Below, in pieces: positions 32,590 to 43,666 of a DNA stretch of 64,000 nt (the first letter of the stretch is position 1; each line of letters opens with the position of its first letter). The translations under genes and the position numbers were made by a program. The notes below the pieces were generated by a model. The model saw only the letters and a program-made list of their open reading frames with translations. It did no database searches and was not told the DNA's origin. This stretch comes from Parietaria judaica. Lineage: Eukaryota; Streptophyta; Magnoliopsida; Rosales; Urticaceae. The stretch lies in assembly GCA_954871525.1 (NCBI GenBank), contig OX940866.1:12175001-12239000 (forward strand), read 5' to 3'.

Positions 32590-33107
32590 TACACATAACA
32601 GCAGTGTTATCCGTTTTAATTTTATTTATTTTTTATTTTTTTTATATATACTAGTGCTCTTTCTCCTTAACTTATGCTTAATGATATTGATAGGATTATA
32701 TATTAATCTTAATGATTTTACTAATCGAGATAAACATTATGAGATTATCTGAAATTAGTAAGGTAGCCGTAGTCTCATGCATTCAATATAAATAAAATTA
32801 GAGATCTAATTTTGGCATATAATTTAGTGTACTTTCTCGTAGAAAAGAAACTATATATATCCACGTAATTAAGCGTACTTTTTAAACTAGCGAGATAAAT
32901 GCTCACAATACTTATGAGTTATGAATTAGTATAAAGAGGAATTGCGTATTATGTGATAACGCTCTTTTATATATATATATATATATATAGACATTATGAT
33001 CACTGGTCATTTCCAGTTCACAAGACCAACTATGATTTTTAGGATATTAATCAGCCAAAAGTTGTGACATTTGACGTGGCAAACCACCCATTTTTACAAT
33101 TTTACGA

Positions 33108-33110
<3 letters not shown>

Positions 33111-33158
<48 letters not shown>
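33111..33158. repeat. (AT)24 microsatellite
   Basis: Uninterrupted AT dinucleotide run. Confidence 0.95.
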
Positions 33159-33160
<2 letters not shown>

Positions 33161-33867
33161 TATATTTTCTGATTTAGAACTTTACGCACACTGTAATTTA
33201 ATCAATCATTAATATTACCTCTCTTATACGTATAATTATATGTATATTTTACCCGAAAAAGTTCTTTTTCTCTCTTCTAATCATAATTGTCAACTGTCGG
33301 AAAAAATAGAAAACAGAAGCGCACTACTCCTTTACTAGCTCAATTTGTAAGGCATATTTCCCAAGCAAAAAATGGTATAGAATAACTTTCTTTTGCGTCT
33401 GCTTACACAATATTATTCGTTTAGTATCAATATATTTTACATATATATATATGATAATTTTGACGTATACGAATCGATTGCTAATAAGCATCAAATCATA
33501 TATTTATGAAATGACAACCTTATTTTTACAACGTTAGATCACGAAATCACGCTTAAAAAAAGTTTTATTAAACCCTTCATGTCCTTCAAATGGGTAAGGC
33601 TTGAGAGGGAAAATTATTCCACATCAAATTACCATATAGCCAAACGAGTCTTCCGAACAAGGGTTGGGGTTCTCTTACATTCAAAAGAAAAGGTTAATTG
33701 ATGTAGCCTGAACAATATGAAATCGATGAATTTTTTTATAAGCTTTCAAGCTCAAATTATTTCATTCAAATCAACTCTAATTTCATACATGTTTTGAATT
33801 ACAATCATAAAGAAAAACTCTTAAACCACCTTCCTAAAATAAATCAACGAAATTAAAACATATTGAT

Positions 33868-34480
33868 TGTTGGTTACAAACTGGATCATCAAACCAAAGC
33901 ACACACGCAAGAACACAAAGAGAAAAGTTTTAAGGGGAGAATACTCTCTATTGAATAACGTCGCGAGTTACAAAGAGTGGGACAATCACCACTTACAAAG
34001 ATGTTACACCTCTATTTATACTACAAAATAAACTAGAAATATAATCCCTAGGGAATTACATTTATTCTTATACACATTAGAAGAGGCAACGTTGACATTT
34101 CTCACTCAATCAATCTTACAAATCTCGTTGACTTATTCTTTTGTGTCAGTTGGCTGAGTCACGCCAACTCCATGCTCTTATTCAACCAGGTCGACCCCAG
34201 TCCTAGTGGACATGTCCTGCTCGCCATGTTCTGGTCAACACTCGTGTCCTGGTCGTTGGAACCAGCATACTTTGGCTCCTGCTGACTGGGATGTCTGGTT
34301 CCTGGTCAGCGTGACTTGCCCATCATGACCAGGTGACTAGCTTCTCTTGACCTGATCGGTTGGGCCTTGCTTTCTTGGTCGCTCCTTGGCTCGACGAACT
34401 GAACCCAGGTCGATCTTCACCTCACATTGATGACCAAATAACTAAGCCATAAAACCTTGAATATTTCAAGGAAGCAATCA
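33868..34480 (-). mobile_element. Candidate solo LTR, minus orientation
   Basis: Read on the minus strand it starts TGATTGCTTCC, carries a TATA box (gtataaatagag, plus coordinates about 34011-34024), then a leader with 'gttattcaatagagag', and ends TTTGTAACCAACA. This is the layout of a plant LTR. No convincing 5-bp duplication flanks it, so the left end may be misplaced or the copy truncated. No gag-pol lies beside it. Confidence 0.55.
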
Positions 34481-35226
34481 TCAATAAATAATATCAATCA
34501 AAATAAATAAATGAGGAAGTTGTGTATATGAGAGACTTATTGGCTTTAATTTGCAATGTTCCATGCAAATATACATTTGCATCACTTAGCGGAACATACT
34601 ACAACTAAATAATATTTCTTTTAAATTTAATTTGAAGTTTTGCAAGATCGAAAATGATTTTATTACAACCTCTCGGATTAAAATAAAAAACCACATACTC
34701 AATTCGAATAGTTATCCGATGAACTTCGGATTAAATCACGCTTTAATATAGATATATATTGGGCTTGTTGGCCGAATTGATAGGCGCAACGAATATAAGC
34801 TACAAATTCTAGATGACGGAAAGATATATAAGTAGTCATATTCTCTCCTATTACATGGGAAAATATTATACCCTATTAGATATACACGATGTCTGGGTAT
34901 AAGGTGGAGATTCTCTTACATCACCCTCCCCAAGTGCAGGGTATCAAATTAAAATAAAAAGCACATGCAAATAATAAACATCACTACATTTATTATAGAG
35001 AAAATGGTGGTAAAATCAAATTCTATGAAACTAGTGCATCCTAATCTTTAAGTTCTTAAAGACATAAAATTTGTTGCATCCAACGTCTTTATTACGACGT
35101 CAATTAATATTATCTTCAAGACTTTTAGTTTTAGGTTACGTTTGTCCGAGCCCATTGAAACCCGTCTTGTAGGTCCGTTCTATAAAATAATACTGGGTAA
35201 TAAATGTTACGAATATTTTTTTTATA
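34481..35226. other. AT-rich spacer
   Basis: No gene. The sequence 35195-35225 (taataaatgttacgaatattttt) resembles the purine-tract/LTR junction at 36367-36390, so older copies of the same retroelement may lie here. Nothing else is identified. Confidence 0.45.
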
Positions 35227-35327
35227 GTAGGTGTTAATGCCTAAAAATCGATTAACTTGAATGTAGCCCAAGTCTTGATTTTGTGCCGGGCCCGATGTCC
35301 GCATGACGGTCTAAACAGGCTTTGAAG

Positions 35328-36140
35328 CTTGATAGCCGGATCTCAATCCCGCTGACTCAGGTAAAAAAGACCGAGAAAGGCCGGATCTTAATCCCACCGA
35401 CTCAGGCAACGAAGACCGAGAAAGGCCGGATCTTAATCCTGCCGACTCAGGCAACAAAGCCTGAGAAAGGCCAATCTCGTCGACTCATGCAAAAAAAAAA
35501 TATCGAGAAAGGCCGGATCTCAATCCCGCCGACTCAGGCAAAAAAGAGTGAGAAATGCTGGATTTCAATCCTGTCGACTCAGGCAACAAAGACCAAGAAA
35601 GGCCGGATCTCAATCCCGCCGACTCAGGCAAAAAAGACCGATAAAGGCTGGATCTTAATCCCGTCGACTCAGGCAATAAACATCCAGAAAGGCCGGATCT
35701 CAATCCCGCCGACTCATGCAAAAAAAAGACCGAGAGAGGCTGGATCTTTATCCCGCCGGCTCAGGAAAAAAAGGCCGAGAAAGGCCGGATCTCAATCCCG
35801 CCGACTCAGGCCAAAAAGACCGAGAAAGGACGGATCTCAATCCCGCCGACTCAAGCAAAAAGATCGAGAAAGGCCGGATCTCAATCCCGCCGACTCAGGC
35901 AAAAAGACCAAGAAAATGCCGGATCTTAATCCTGTCGACTTAGGCAACAAACTCCGAGAAAGGTCGGATCTTAATTTCGCCGACTCAGGCACAAACTCCG
36001 AGAAAGGACAGATCTCAATCCCACCGACTCAAGAACAAATACCGAGAAAGGCCTGACCTCAATCTCGCTTACTCAGGGAAAAAATGCCGAGAAAGGCCGG
36101 ATCCCAATCCTACTAACTCAGTCACCAAGACCGGGAAATA
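35328..36140. repeat. Tandem array, 45-bp unit, about 18 copies
   Basis: The unit reads approximately gaccgagaaaggccggatct followed by caatcccgccgactcagg and an A-run. Copies differ by a few bases and by A-run length. Because the unit length is divisible by three, long open frames run through it in several frames. They are not genes. Confidence 0.92.
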
Positions 36141-36357
36141 AGACACTAAGACGCGAAATCTGGCAAATGACCGGGAAGCAAATCGCTAAGGCGCGAAACT
36201 CGGCAAAACACTAAAAAATAAGATGCTAAGGCACAAAGACGAGGAGGTAAGACGCGCGCAAAACCTTACAAAAATATAATAAAGCCGAAGACAAATTCTG
36301 GCAACTTGTCCAAGATGACTCAACGCATAAAGTTTCTCGCAAGATGTAATCTTCCAA

Positions 36358-36373
36358 GAAACTAGGGGGTAAA
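36358..36373 (+). promoter_or_regulatory. Candidate polypurine tract
   Basis: Purine-rich tract gaaactagggggtaaa directly before TGTTATGCG, the start of the LTR-like segment. Confidence 0.6.
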
Positions 36374-37205
36374 TGTTATGCGTATTTTTCGGAGCGTAGG
36401 AAAATTAAGGCCCAAACCAAAAAAGCACCCAAGAGGCCCAAGACAAATAAGGCCCACTAAATCAACTTTGACCCGCTCTGGAAAAGTCAACCTGAGCTTG
36501 TCTAAAACATCAATTAGGTCCAATTCAAAAAAGTCAACAGACTCGACTCAAAAAAGTCAACATACTCTACCTGGAAAAGTCAATGGGCCAAGCCGGAAAG
36601 TCAACAAAAGGTCGGAAGCCCGACCCAAAAAGTCAACTAAAAAAGTCAACAAAAAGTCAATGGGCCAAACCCGAAAGTCAACTAAAAGTCAAAGGCCCGA
36701 CCCCAAAAGTCAACCGGGAAAGTCAACAGTCCGACCCGGTAAAACACGAGTATGACCCGTCTAAGAAATATGCCTTCAGGGGTCGCCGCGAACCCCGAAG
36801 GCTAAAATTTATGCCTTCGGGGGTCGCCGCGCGCCCCGAAGGCATGAATTCAAACTTCTCACCCTCTATAAATACGAGGGCACCCCTGCCACAATCAGCA
36901 AGCACTCCCAAAGCCAAAAAAACCTATGTTTCCCGTTCGTTTATTCATAATTTTTTACTCAAATACTCGACTAATGTTGAATGTCGGAGCGGGCGACAGA
37001 GGACCCCCCCCCCCCCCCCCCTCTAGAGTTCACGTTTTCTACTCTTTTTACAGGAACGGAGGCAGGTCATACAGGGAAGATTTTCGGCCCATCAAGACCG
37101 AGGATCAAGCTTCAAAGCCCGTTTCGACCGTCATACGGACATCGAGCCCGGCCCAAAATCAAGACTTGGGCCGCATTCAAGTTAATCGATTTTTAGGCAT
37201 TAACA
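36374..37205 (+). repeat. LTR-like segment of the aberrant element
   Basis: Starts TGTTATGCG and ends GGCATTAACA, 832 bp. It carries repeated 'aaaagtcaac' motifs (36480-36725), TATAAATA at about 36867, and 'gtcggagcgggcga' as in the 3' part of many plant Gypsy LTRs. An 18-base C run sits at 37004-37021. Confidence 0.55.
36771..36845. repeat. Two consecutive GC-rich hairpins
   Basis: ATGCCTTCGGGG (36811-36822) pairs with CCCCGAAGGCAT (36834-36845). The preceding 36771-36802 forms a similar, imperfect hairpin with the same loop motif gtcgccgcg. They lie 20-95 bp upstream of the LTR TATA box. Confidence 0.8.
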
Positions 37206-37210
37206 GTAGG

Positions 37211-38046
37211 TGTTGATGTGTAGATTCTTTCTGTATTAGAAACGATAAAGTCACATTAGTTAAATTTATGATCCAAAAATATGGATCAAAGTTTATGAAA
37301 ATGATTATTCATGTAAATGGGCCTCTGAAATAGAGTATGGATTGAGGCTCATCAAAGAAGAAAATAAAGCCCAAGCCTGAACATGTTTCTCGCCCCAAAG
37401 ACCTAAGCTCGTCCCGAGCAGAAATTGCTAGAAAGGGACCCGAGCAGAAATCTAGCACCAGCAAGAAGACCGAGCAGAACGGGTCAAAGCTTCATTCAAA
37501 CACCCCGAAGCCCGACCAGGAAAAGCGCCACAACCAAGATTCAAACTTCCACGACGCCAAGTCAAAGTCCACTACTACGTGATTCTCTCGAGAAGTGGTC
37601 CACTTGTCAGCTCGGCAGTGAGTCAAGCGCCGAACTCGGAGCCACTACCAACGTTCATAGAGAAGCTCCAACGGACAGAAATCAAGAGCCTATAAAAGCA
37701 AGAAGACAACACCATCACACACACACAAGCATCACCTGAGAGAAGAGTCTGTGAGAATTCGTATTTTTCAGAGTGTTTTCTTTCATCTTTTTTATCAATC
37801 GAAAATCGGCTTGTGGTTCTGGTTGATCTTCTTTCCAAATCAATAAACTTACAGAGGACGTAATCAACTACCGCATTGGGACGAACCTCTCTTAAAAACC
37901 TTGGTGTTTTTATTGTTCTTTTTATTTAGTCATCGTCAAATTATCGACGAAGCAGAGGTCAAGATCCACAAATCTTTTAGCAAATTTAAATCTAAATCTC
38001 ATATACAAAGTTTTCGTGACTGTTGGTGTGTGAAACCACGTCAACA
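37211..38046 (+). mobile_element. Solo LTR abutting the aberrant element
   Basis: Starts TGTTGATGTG and ends CACGTCAACA, a 10-base inverted end. Flanks are GTAGG (37206-37210) and GTAAG (38047-38051), a 5-bp duplication with one mismatch. TATA motif cctataaaag is at about 37689, followed by a leader and T-rich region. No internal coding region. It shares its left GTAGG with the element to its left. Confidence 0.75.
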
Positions 38047-38051
38047 GTAAG

Positions 38052-39032
38052 CGTTTTATTTTTATAGAATTGAAAAATTATCGCTGTATTGCATTTTTTT
38101 TTTGTATGTATTCCACATATGTATTTAATTCTTCAATTTAATAATTAGAACCATTCACTAATGGATTTCAAAATTTGCTAATTACTTTTAACATTCACTA
38201 ATTTTAATTTTAAATTATAATTAACTAATAAATTCCATAACTTCCTAGTTTCAGTTTCAAAATTCACCTACTAATCAATTTCACAATTACTTAATCATTT
38301 AACTTAATATTGACTAATCAATTTAAAATTTACTTATTTAAAATGTTATTGGGCCCGTTTGGCACAACTTAATTTTTACAAAAATTGTTTTTAGTTTTAG
38401 TTAAAAAAAATAAACTGTTTTTGAAAAAAACCGGCATGTGTTTGGTAAATTGTTTATAAAACAGTTGTTGCTGGTAACAAAAAATGATTTAGCGTTTGGT
38501 AAAAAAAATTATTTAGGCTAAAAAGACTAAAATAGACTACAACCGTATTTTTGTTTTTAGAAAAAACCAAAAGCTACGAATCCTTGATTTTACAATTCAT
38601 GTACACAAATTCAAAATCGATTTTGTGTTTTTTAGAAAAACAATTTTGCCAAACACCTGAAAAGCGGTTAATTTTATTTTATAAACAAAATAAAATCTTT
38701 TTTTTTTGTGCCTAGCCGAGAGAGCCCAAAAGCCCGGCCCGGCCCAGCCCAGCCCAGCCCAGCCCAGAGGCCAAGCTAAACCCCACCACCGAGTGTGCCT
38801 ATCTCGCGCGAAATCTCTCTGAAATCTCCCGCGCTCAGATCTCTCTCTCTCTCTCTCCCTCGCCGGAGCTCCGATACCCCTTTCTGTTTGTGGCTTCGTG
38901 CTGAGGTATCTCTCACTATATCCATCACGGAGCTTCTGTACCGAATTGATAAAGGATTTGACATCGATTTGCGATCTGGAGAAGCATATTTCGTTTTTGA
39001 ATCAGGTTTAGTTTTTCTCAACTCCGACAGAA
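38052..39032. other. Upstream region of PSF2 with a degraded hAT-like MITE
   Basis: 38351-38660 starts gggcccgtttggcac and ends near ttttgccaaacacctg, the pattern of a common plant hAT MITE, but the right end is degraded and no duplication is clear. 38720-38765 is a run of gcccagcccagcc. A (TC)n tract at 38838-38857 lies in the probable PSF2 5' UTR. Confidence 0.5.
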
Positions 39033-39081
39033 ATGGCGGGTCAGTCTGATCCACACCCTTCTCTCTTCTCTGCAGAGGAGG

Positions 39082-39116
<35 letters not shown>

Positions 39117-40689
39117 CTGGGTTTACCTGTCATTATTGTCTCTGATATTTGATTTGTTTCTTCGTTCAAGATTGAGTTCATGGCGGAGGACGAAACCATA
39201 GACATCGTGCCCAACATGAGAATGGAACCTCTCAATTTGGTTTGCGTAAGTCGCCGTTTTGTTAGCTCGTGAGAACGGCGAGGCTATGTCGATTCGATAA
39301 CGTTTTTGTTACTCGTTGCAGGGGGATTATGGTCCGTTCTTTCCTCAAATGGTCGCCAAAGTTCCGCTTTGGTTGGCCATTGCTTTGAAGAAAAGAGGAA
39401 AATGCGCTGTCCGGCCTCCTTTGTGGATGTCGATCGGTGAGCTACGATTTCCGAGCAATTGTTATCGTAAATAAGCTACGTATTCGGGTTCTTATGATTT
39501 TATTTGTGCTATCAAACAGAAAGCTTAACTCAGATATTGGAATCGGAACGCGAGTCTCAGGAAGCATTCCAAGTCCTTCCATTCCATTATGTCGAAATCT
39601 CAAGGCTTCTTTTTGATCAGTAAGTACTGAAAGATTGTGTATCATTGTGCATCTTGGCTGCAAAATTTAACTGAGATTTAAATTGGGTTGATGATAGCGC
39701 GCGTGACGACATTCCGGATATGTACATGGTAAGGACTCGGTTTGAGCATTTTTTTTATGCTATTAATCATCTGCTCTTCAAGCTGTATTTGAATTTTATC
39801 GACATACTTTATAGGTGCGATCGCTCGTTGAGGACATCAGGGATGTAAGATTTCACAAAGTCGAGACTAGCTTAGAGTCCTTTGAAGATGCCCGCTCTTC
39901 TGCAGTGAGGGTATGCTATTCATTTAAACCGATTACCCGCTATTATCTCTGTTTAATTTCTGTTTAGAAATGTTTTCTAACGTTGATTCATAGTTTTATG
40001 GTTAATTATCTTAATTTTCTGATGCTCAGTTTTAGCATTATTTTGAATTGTTTGAGCAGTTCTGATCAGCCAAACTTTTGTAGTGTATTTTTTTTCTTGA
40101 AAGCATAGAATCGCAGAGGTCGGAGTTTGAGGGTCGAAACGATAGCTAAGTTTAGGGTCAGGTAATTCAGGGATTTACTGTGAACTAAAAGCCGGGGACG
40201 AAGTCTGTATCCTAGGCTCATAACAGACTTCTCTCTGTATTCATCATGGTTTGTGGGCCCTTCACGTGTTTTAAACAGCTTTGAAGACCGAGTTCTTCGT
40301 TAAATTTCTTGTTTACTATGACTGTATAGCCTGTATTTCTACACTCTGTTACGGATCCTGGGTACGGTTTACGAAATGTAACTGAGATTTTGAGGAGATG
40401 GTTGCTCAGTTTCCTGAAGCTGTGTCTGTAATTGCAGATCAAGAATTTATCCGCAATGGAAGTAAACATAGTACGCCCATTCGTCGGTCGAGCCCTTCAG
40501 GTGTTCTATAAGCATGGCAGTCCTGATCTTATTCCAAATCCGGAGCGAATGGCCGGCTCTAACCGATGGCAGCAAGCGCCCGATCAAGGCCAAAGAGTAA
40601 GTCATTTACTCGCATCAATCATCAATATGTGTAACATATAATTAACCGCACTTTTCTTTCTCTTCCAGCGTCCCCTGCGGAAAAGGTAA
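39033..40689 (+). CDS. PSF2: GINS complex subunit PSF2 (DNA replication)
   Basis: Eight exons: 39033-39080, 39171-39245, 39322-39436, 39520-39619, 39698-39728, 39815-39910, 40438-40596 and 40669-40689, all GT-AG, giving 214 residues, the usual PSF2 length. Motifs: [33 protein letters not shown] (family LWLA...LK motif), [32 protein letters not shown] and the helical [17 protein letters not shown]2 joins PSF1, PSF3 and SLD5 in the GINS ring that activates the CDC45-MCM2-7 helicase in the nucleus. The last exon encodes only RPLRKR before TAA. The gene converges with Z-ISO, with 724 bp between stop codons. Confidence 0.95.
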
Positions 40690-41413
40690 ACGGCGATACT
40701 ATCGGAATGATCTCCTCAGGAAAGCTAGAGAAACTAATATCAGCATGTTCGACCTTAGCTTCTGAGTGGATAGTGAAATCTGTTGCTTGTAAGATGTTCA
40801 ATTTTCGTGTATTCTTACAACATTTGATTTTAGAGAATGTAATATGTTATGGAGAATATATCTTTCTAAACACCGTCTTCTCACTTCGGTTGAATGAATG
40901 CCATTTTCTAATGTAACAGATTGTCATTCCTTCAATGAATTAGAGAATGGTGTTTGAAATTGACTCGTGCCCAAAATCGATGAACTCGGAACGGGAATTT
41001 GGCCAACCTCAAGAATAACCTAATGGATTGGATCGGGCCCAACATTAAAAACCCGAACTGACTAAACGATTAAATACTTTATTTAAATGACTAAACGATT
41101 AAATACTTGATTTAAATGCATTGGAATAATTGTTCGAAGTATTAAATCTTAAAAGTCGCAGATTATATCTGAATATTACATTTTTTGAAATATAACTCTC
41201 TTCCAAAGAGCTCAGATATTGAAATATATAATACTTTTTGGATTGTAAACCAAAACAATGTGTATTCAGTAATAGATCTAAGAGCCTTTCTTGTCGTTTC
41301 TAGCCTTTTACAAAGGGAACCTTTTTCATTTGTGAGAAATGGTGTAAGCTGAGCTCAATTTTTCAGGTATTCTTACATGGGGATCCATATTTTGTACATA
41401 AATGATAATAAAC
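40690..41413. other. Convergent 3' flanks of PSF2 and Z-ISO
   Basis: AT-rich, no gene. 41062-41118 holds a short direct repeat (gactaaacgattaaatactt, twice). Probably contains both 3' UTRs. Confidence 0.6.
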
Positions 41414-43666
41414 CTACCAATGAAGCCCGTAACTTCCTGCTTGCATTAGCGGGTGAGCGAAATACGCACCCAAAGTCAATGCAGTGATTACCACGTACGG
41501 AAGCCGGATAAACTCCTTGTAGTAATCTTTGGGTAACTTTTGTCGACCATCGAGAATGGCTGCAAACGGCACAATGCTTGTTCGGCTCTTCACATCCTCG
41601 AACGCTTCACCGTATCTTATGGCTAATCGCCTGTCGCCATTCCAAGCACCAAAGAGATGATGCCCAATCAACCCGAGTGACGCTGCCACCGCCACCGAGT
41701 TCCCTATCCACACCGTGTGAGCGATGCACCAAACGACCTGCCCTGCCAACTAAGAATAGATGCAAAACCCGGGTAAGAGAAAGAAGCCTTAGTATAAGCA
41801 AAATGAATGTGCTGAAAATCTCGAATCAATTGGCCAATTATCAATTACTTAGCTTTTTTCAGACTTCTGTATCTGTAAAGCCGATTCTAATATTCTGCGG
41901 ATCATATCCGAAAAATATGACAATCTTTTCTCTGTAAGTTTTCAGATATATCAATCCTTTTTAGTATAAAATTGCATTACATTGTTTACCTCGACTATAA
42001 GAAGAGCCAATAGTTGAATTTACATGTAATTCCATCGAAAATTCAACAGTTTATATCGAATCTTGTTGGAAATCACTTCTTCATTTCAAGTCCAAATTGA
42101 TTCATTCAAAGCTCGTATTAAAGATAAAATAACGAATTAAGAACAAAATAAGAATAAGGTTTTCAAAGTATTTTTTTTTTCTTCAAATGGAAGAAAAATA
42201 GGTAGAAAATTTAATTACTTATACAAAATAATTTTTTTATGTTGAAAATATGACTGAGGTCAGGGAATTTGAATCAATTTGAGAAAGATAAGCATACTAC
42301 ATCAATTTTGAAGAAAGAGGTCACTCTTTTGTGGGTGGTTAATCGATTTTGAAGCCGTGACCAGAAGCGTACCTGTGGATGCCTTGTGATCCTCATGATC
42401 CCGGTTTCCCAAAGGTGCATTTTGGGCTTGTCAACTGCTGCAACCTCTAACAGATTGAAAGTCGAAGGATAGAGGAAGAAGAAGGAGACGAAGTTCGAGA
42501 GCCACACTAGTTGATGGACTCCGGCGACACTCTGCAGCTGCCATAGTTGTTGCCCGTCGTATCTGTGGTTAATAAAGTACACCTGCATCACAAACACGCG
42601 ACACTCAGTAAGCTAGTATGTACAAAAACAGAAAGGAAAAAAGACGGTCCGTGAGCACTCACAATTGTACTGACAGCCAATGGTAAAGATACCCCCGCAA
42701 ACAAGACCCGGAACGCTCGCTCGCCGATGATTTTCTCACCCGAGTCTCTAAGACTGGCCAAACCGCTGTGCACGATGGCAAAAATGGCGGTAAGCATCAA
42801 CATCACAACCTGCGTTTTCATGTTTCGGTATCAGCTTTCTGCGGAAACAATCTTAGTACATTTAATTTGCCTTCCGAAAAAAGCGGGAAGTATTAAAACA
42901 GAAACGCGGAAAAAGACACATGAAGCAGCAGCTTGTGATATCCACCAATCCATTGCGATTCCTCAGACAAAGGAAAATAATACTAATAAAAAGGGTTAAT
43001 GATGGCAAATGTACCCAATTTTTACTCAATTGGAGCAGCATAGACCCAAGTCTTCTTTTTTTTTCTTTTCTTCTTTTTGTGACAAATGTACCAAAATTCT
43101 AGCTTATAAGATAGTCGATACAATCTTAGAGAGAGGCAAAAGGGGAATCAAGATAAGAACGCCATTAAAACTGAACCACAGATTCACTGCAAATGCAGAT
43201 TTTCTACATGCCCAGAAGATAAAAATCACGGTCAACGAAATCGATTTCCAAACAGCTGACAAAAACTGACCTCAGGACTGTCGGAGAGCCGCGAAACGGC
43301 GTCGATGAAGGGCTTTCCGTATCCGGTGGAATTATCGAGCCACGCGACGTCGAGGACGAACAGAACGGTTCCCAGAATCCCAAGGAAGTACACCCACGAC
43401 GAGACCTTCTGCTTCGCCAGCTCAAACGCCGCGGAGTCCTCGCCCACGCGCGGCGGCGGCGGAGGGTCGTCGGCGCTTCCGACGGAGCTTCCGGCGCGCA
43501 ATTCGAGCCAGGAAAGCTCGAGGCTGCGGGGGAATCGGCGAGGCTTCGGTCCGAGAAACGTCGGATGAGGGAGGTTTGAGGGTGCGGAGGAGGGGCGAGC
43601 TGATGGGCGGCGAGTGAGGCGGTGAGGGACGGAGAGAGATGGGGCCGAGAGGAGAAGAGAGGCCAT
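41414..43666 (-). CDS. Z-ISO: 15-cis-zeta-carotene isomerase, chloroplastic
   Basis: Four exons on the minus strand, 43666-43271, 42809-42663, 42582-42373 and 41749-41414, give 362 residues. Residues 1 to about 50 are Ser/Pro/Arg-rich, a chloroplast transit peptide. The NnrU-type membrane domain follows with [32 protein letters not shown], and MRITRHPQ at the exon 3/4 junction, continuing [16 protein letters not shown]. The His in VHSG and RHPQ belong to the conserved set linked to heme binding in this enzyme. Z-ISO converts 9,15,9'-tri-cis to 9,9'-di-cis-zeta-carotene in carotenoid synthesis in plastids. The start at 43666 gives a proper transit peptide. Intron 1 carries a Mutator-MITE-like stretch at about 42995-43100. 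Confidence 0.95.

Larger units (their letters stand above)
31915..33867. other. AT-rich spacer with microsatellites
   Basis: No gene seen. It holds (CT)n(AC)n at 32522-32583, (AT)n at about 32969-32990, and a pure (AT) run of about 24 units at 33111-33158. The rest is AT-rich without recognisable motifs and may include the upstream region of the transporter gene. Confidence 0.6.
35232..37205 (+). mobile_element. Aberrant LTR-type element bounded at both ends by the same LTR terminus
   Basis: The left end TGTTAATGCC and right end GGCATTAACA are perfect complements. The inverted arms extend 102 bp (35232-35333 and 37104-37205) with about seven mismatches. Exact GTAGG copies flank it (35227-35231, 37206-37210). 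Inside, in order, are a 45-bp tandem array, a purine tract (gaaactagggggtaaa) and a full LTR-like segment (36374-37205, TGTTATGCG...CATTAACA) with a TATA box. It thus looks like the 3' end of a Gypsy-type element whose left side is an inverted copy of its own LTR terminus. A Mutator-like element with 9-bp duplication AGTAGGTGT is the alternative reading. Confidence 0.6.

Noticed and set aside
35322..36056. Open frame of 244 codons rich in Lys, Arg and Pro
   Set aside because: It runs through the 45-bp tandem array. Unit length divisible by three keeps the frame open in more than one frame. No family motif and no splice or promoter context.
38351..38660. Intact hAT MITE upstream of PSF2
   Set aside because: The left end matches a common MITE pattern but the right end is degraded and no 8-bp duplication was seen, so it is noted only as a degraded candidate.
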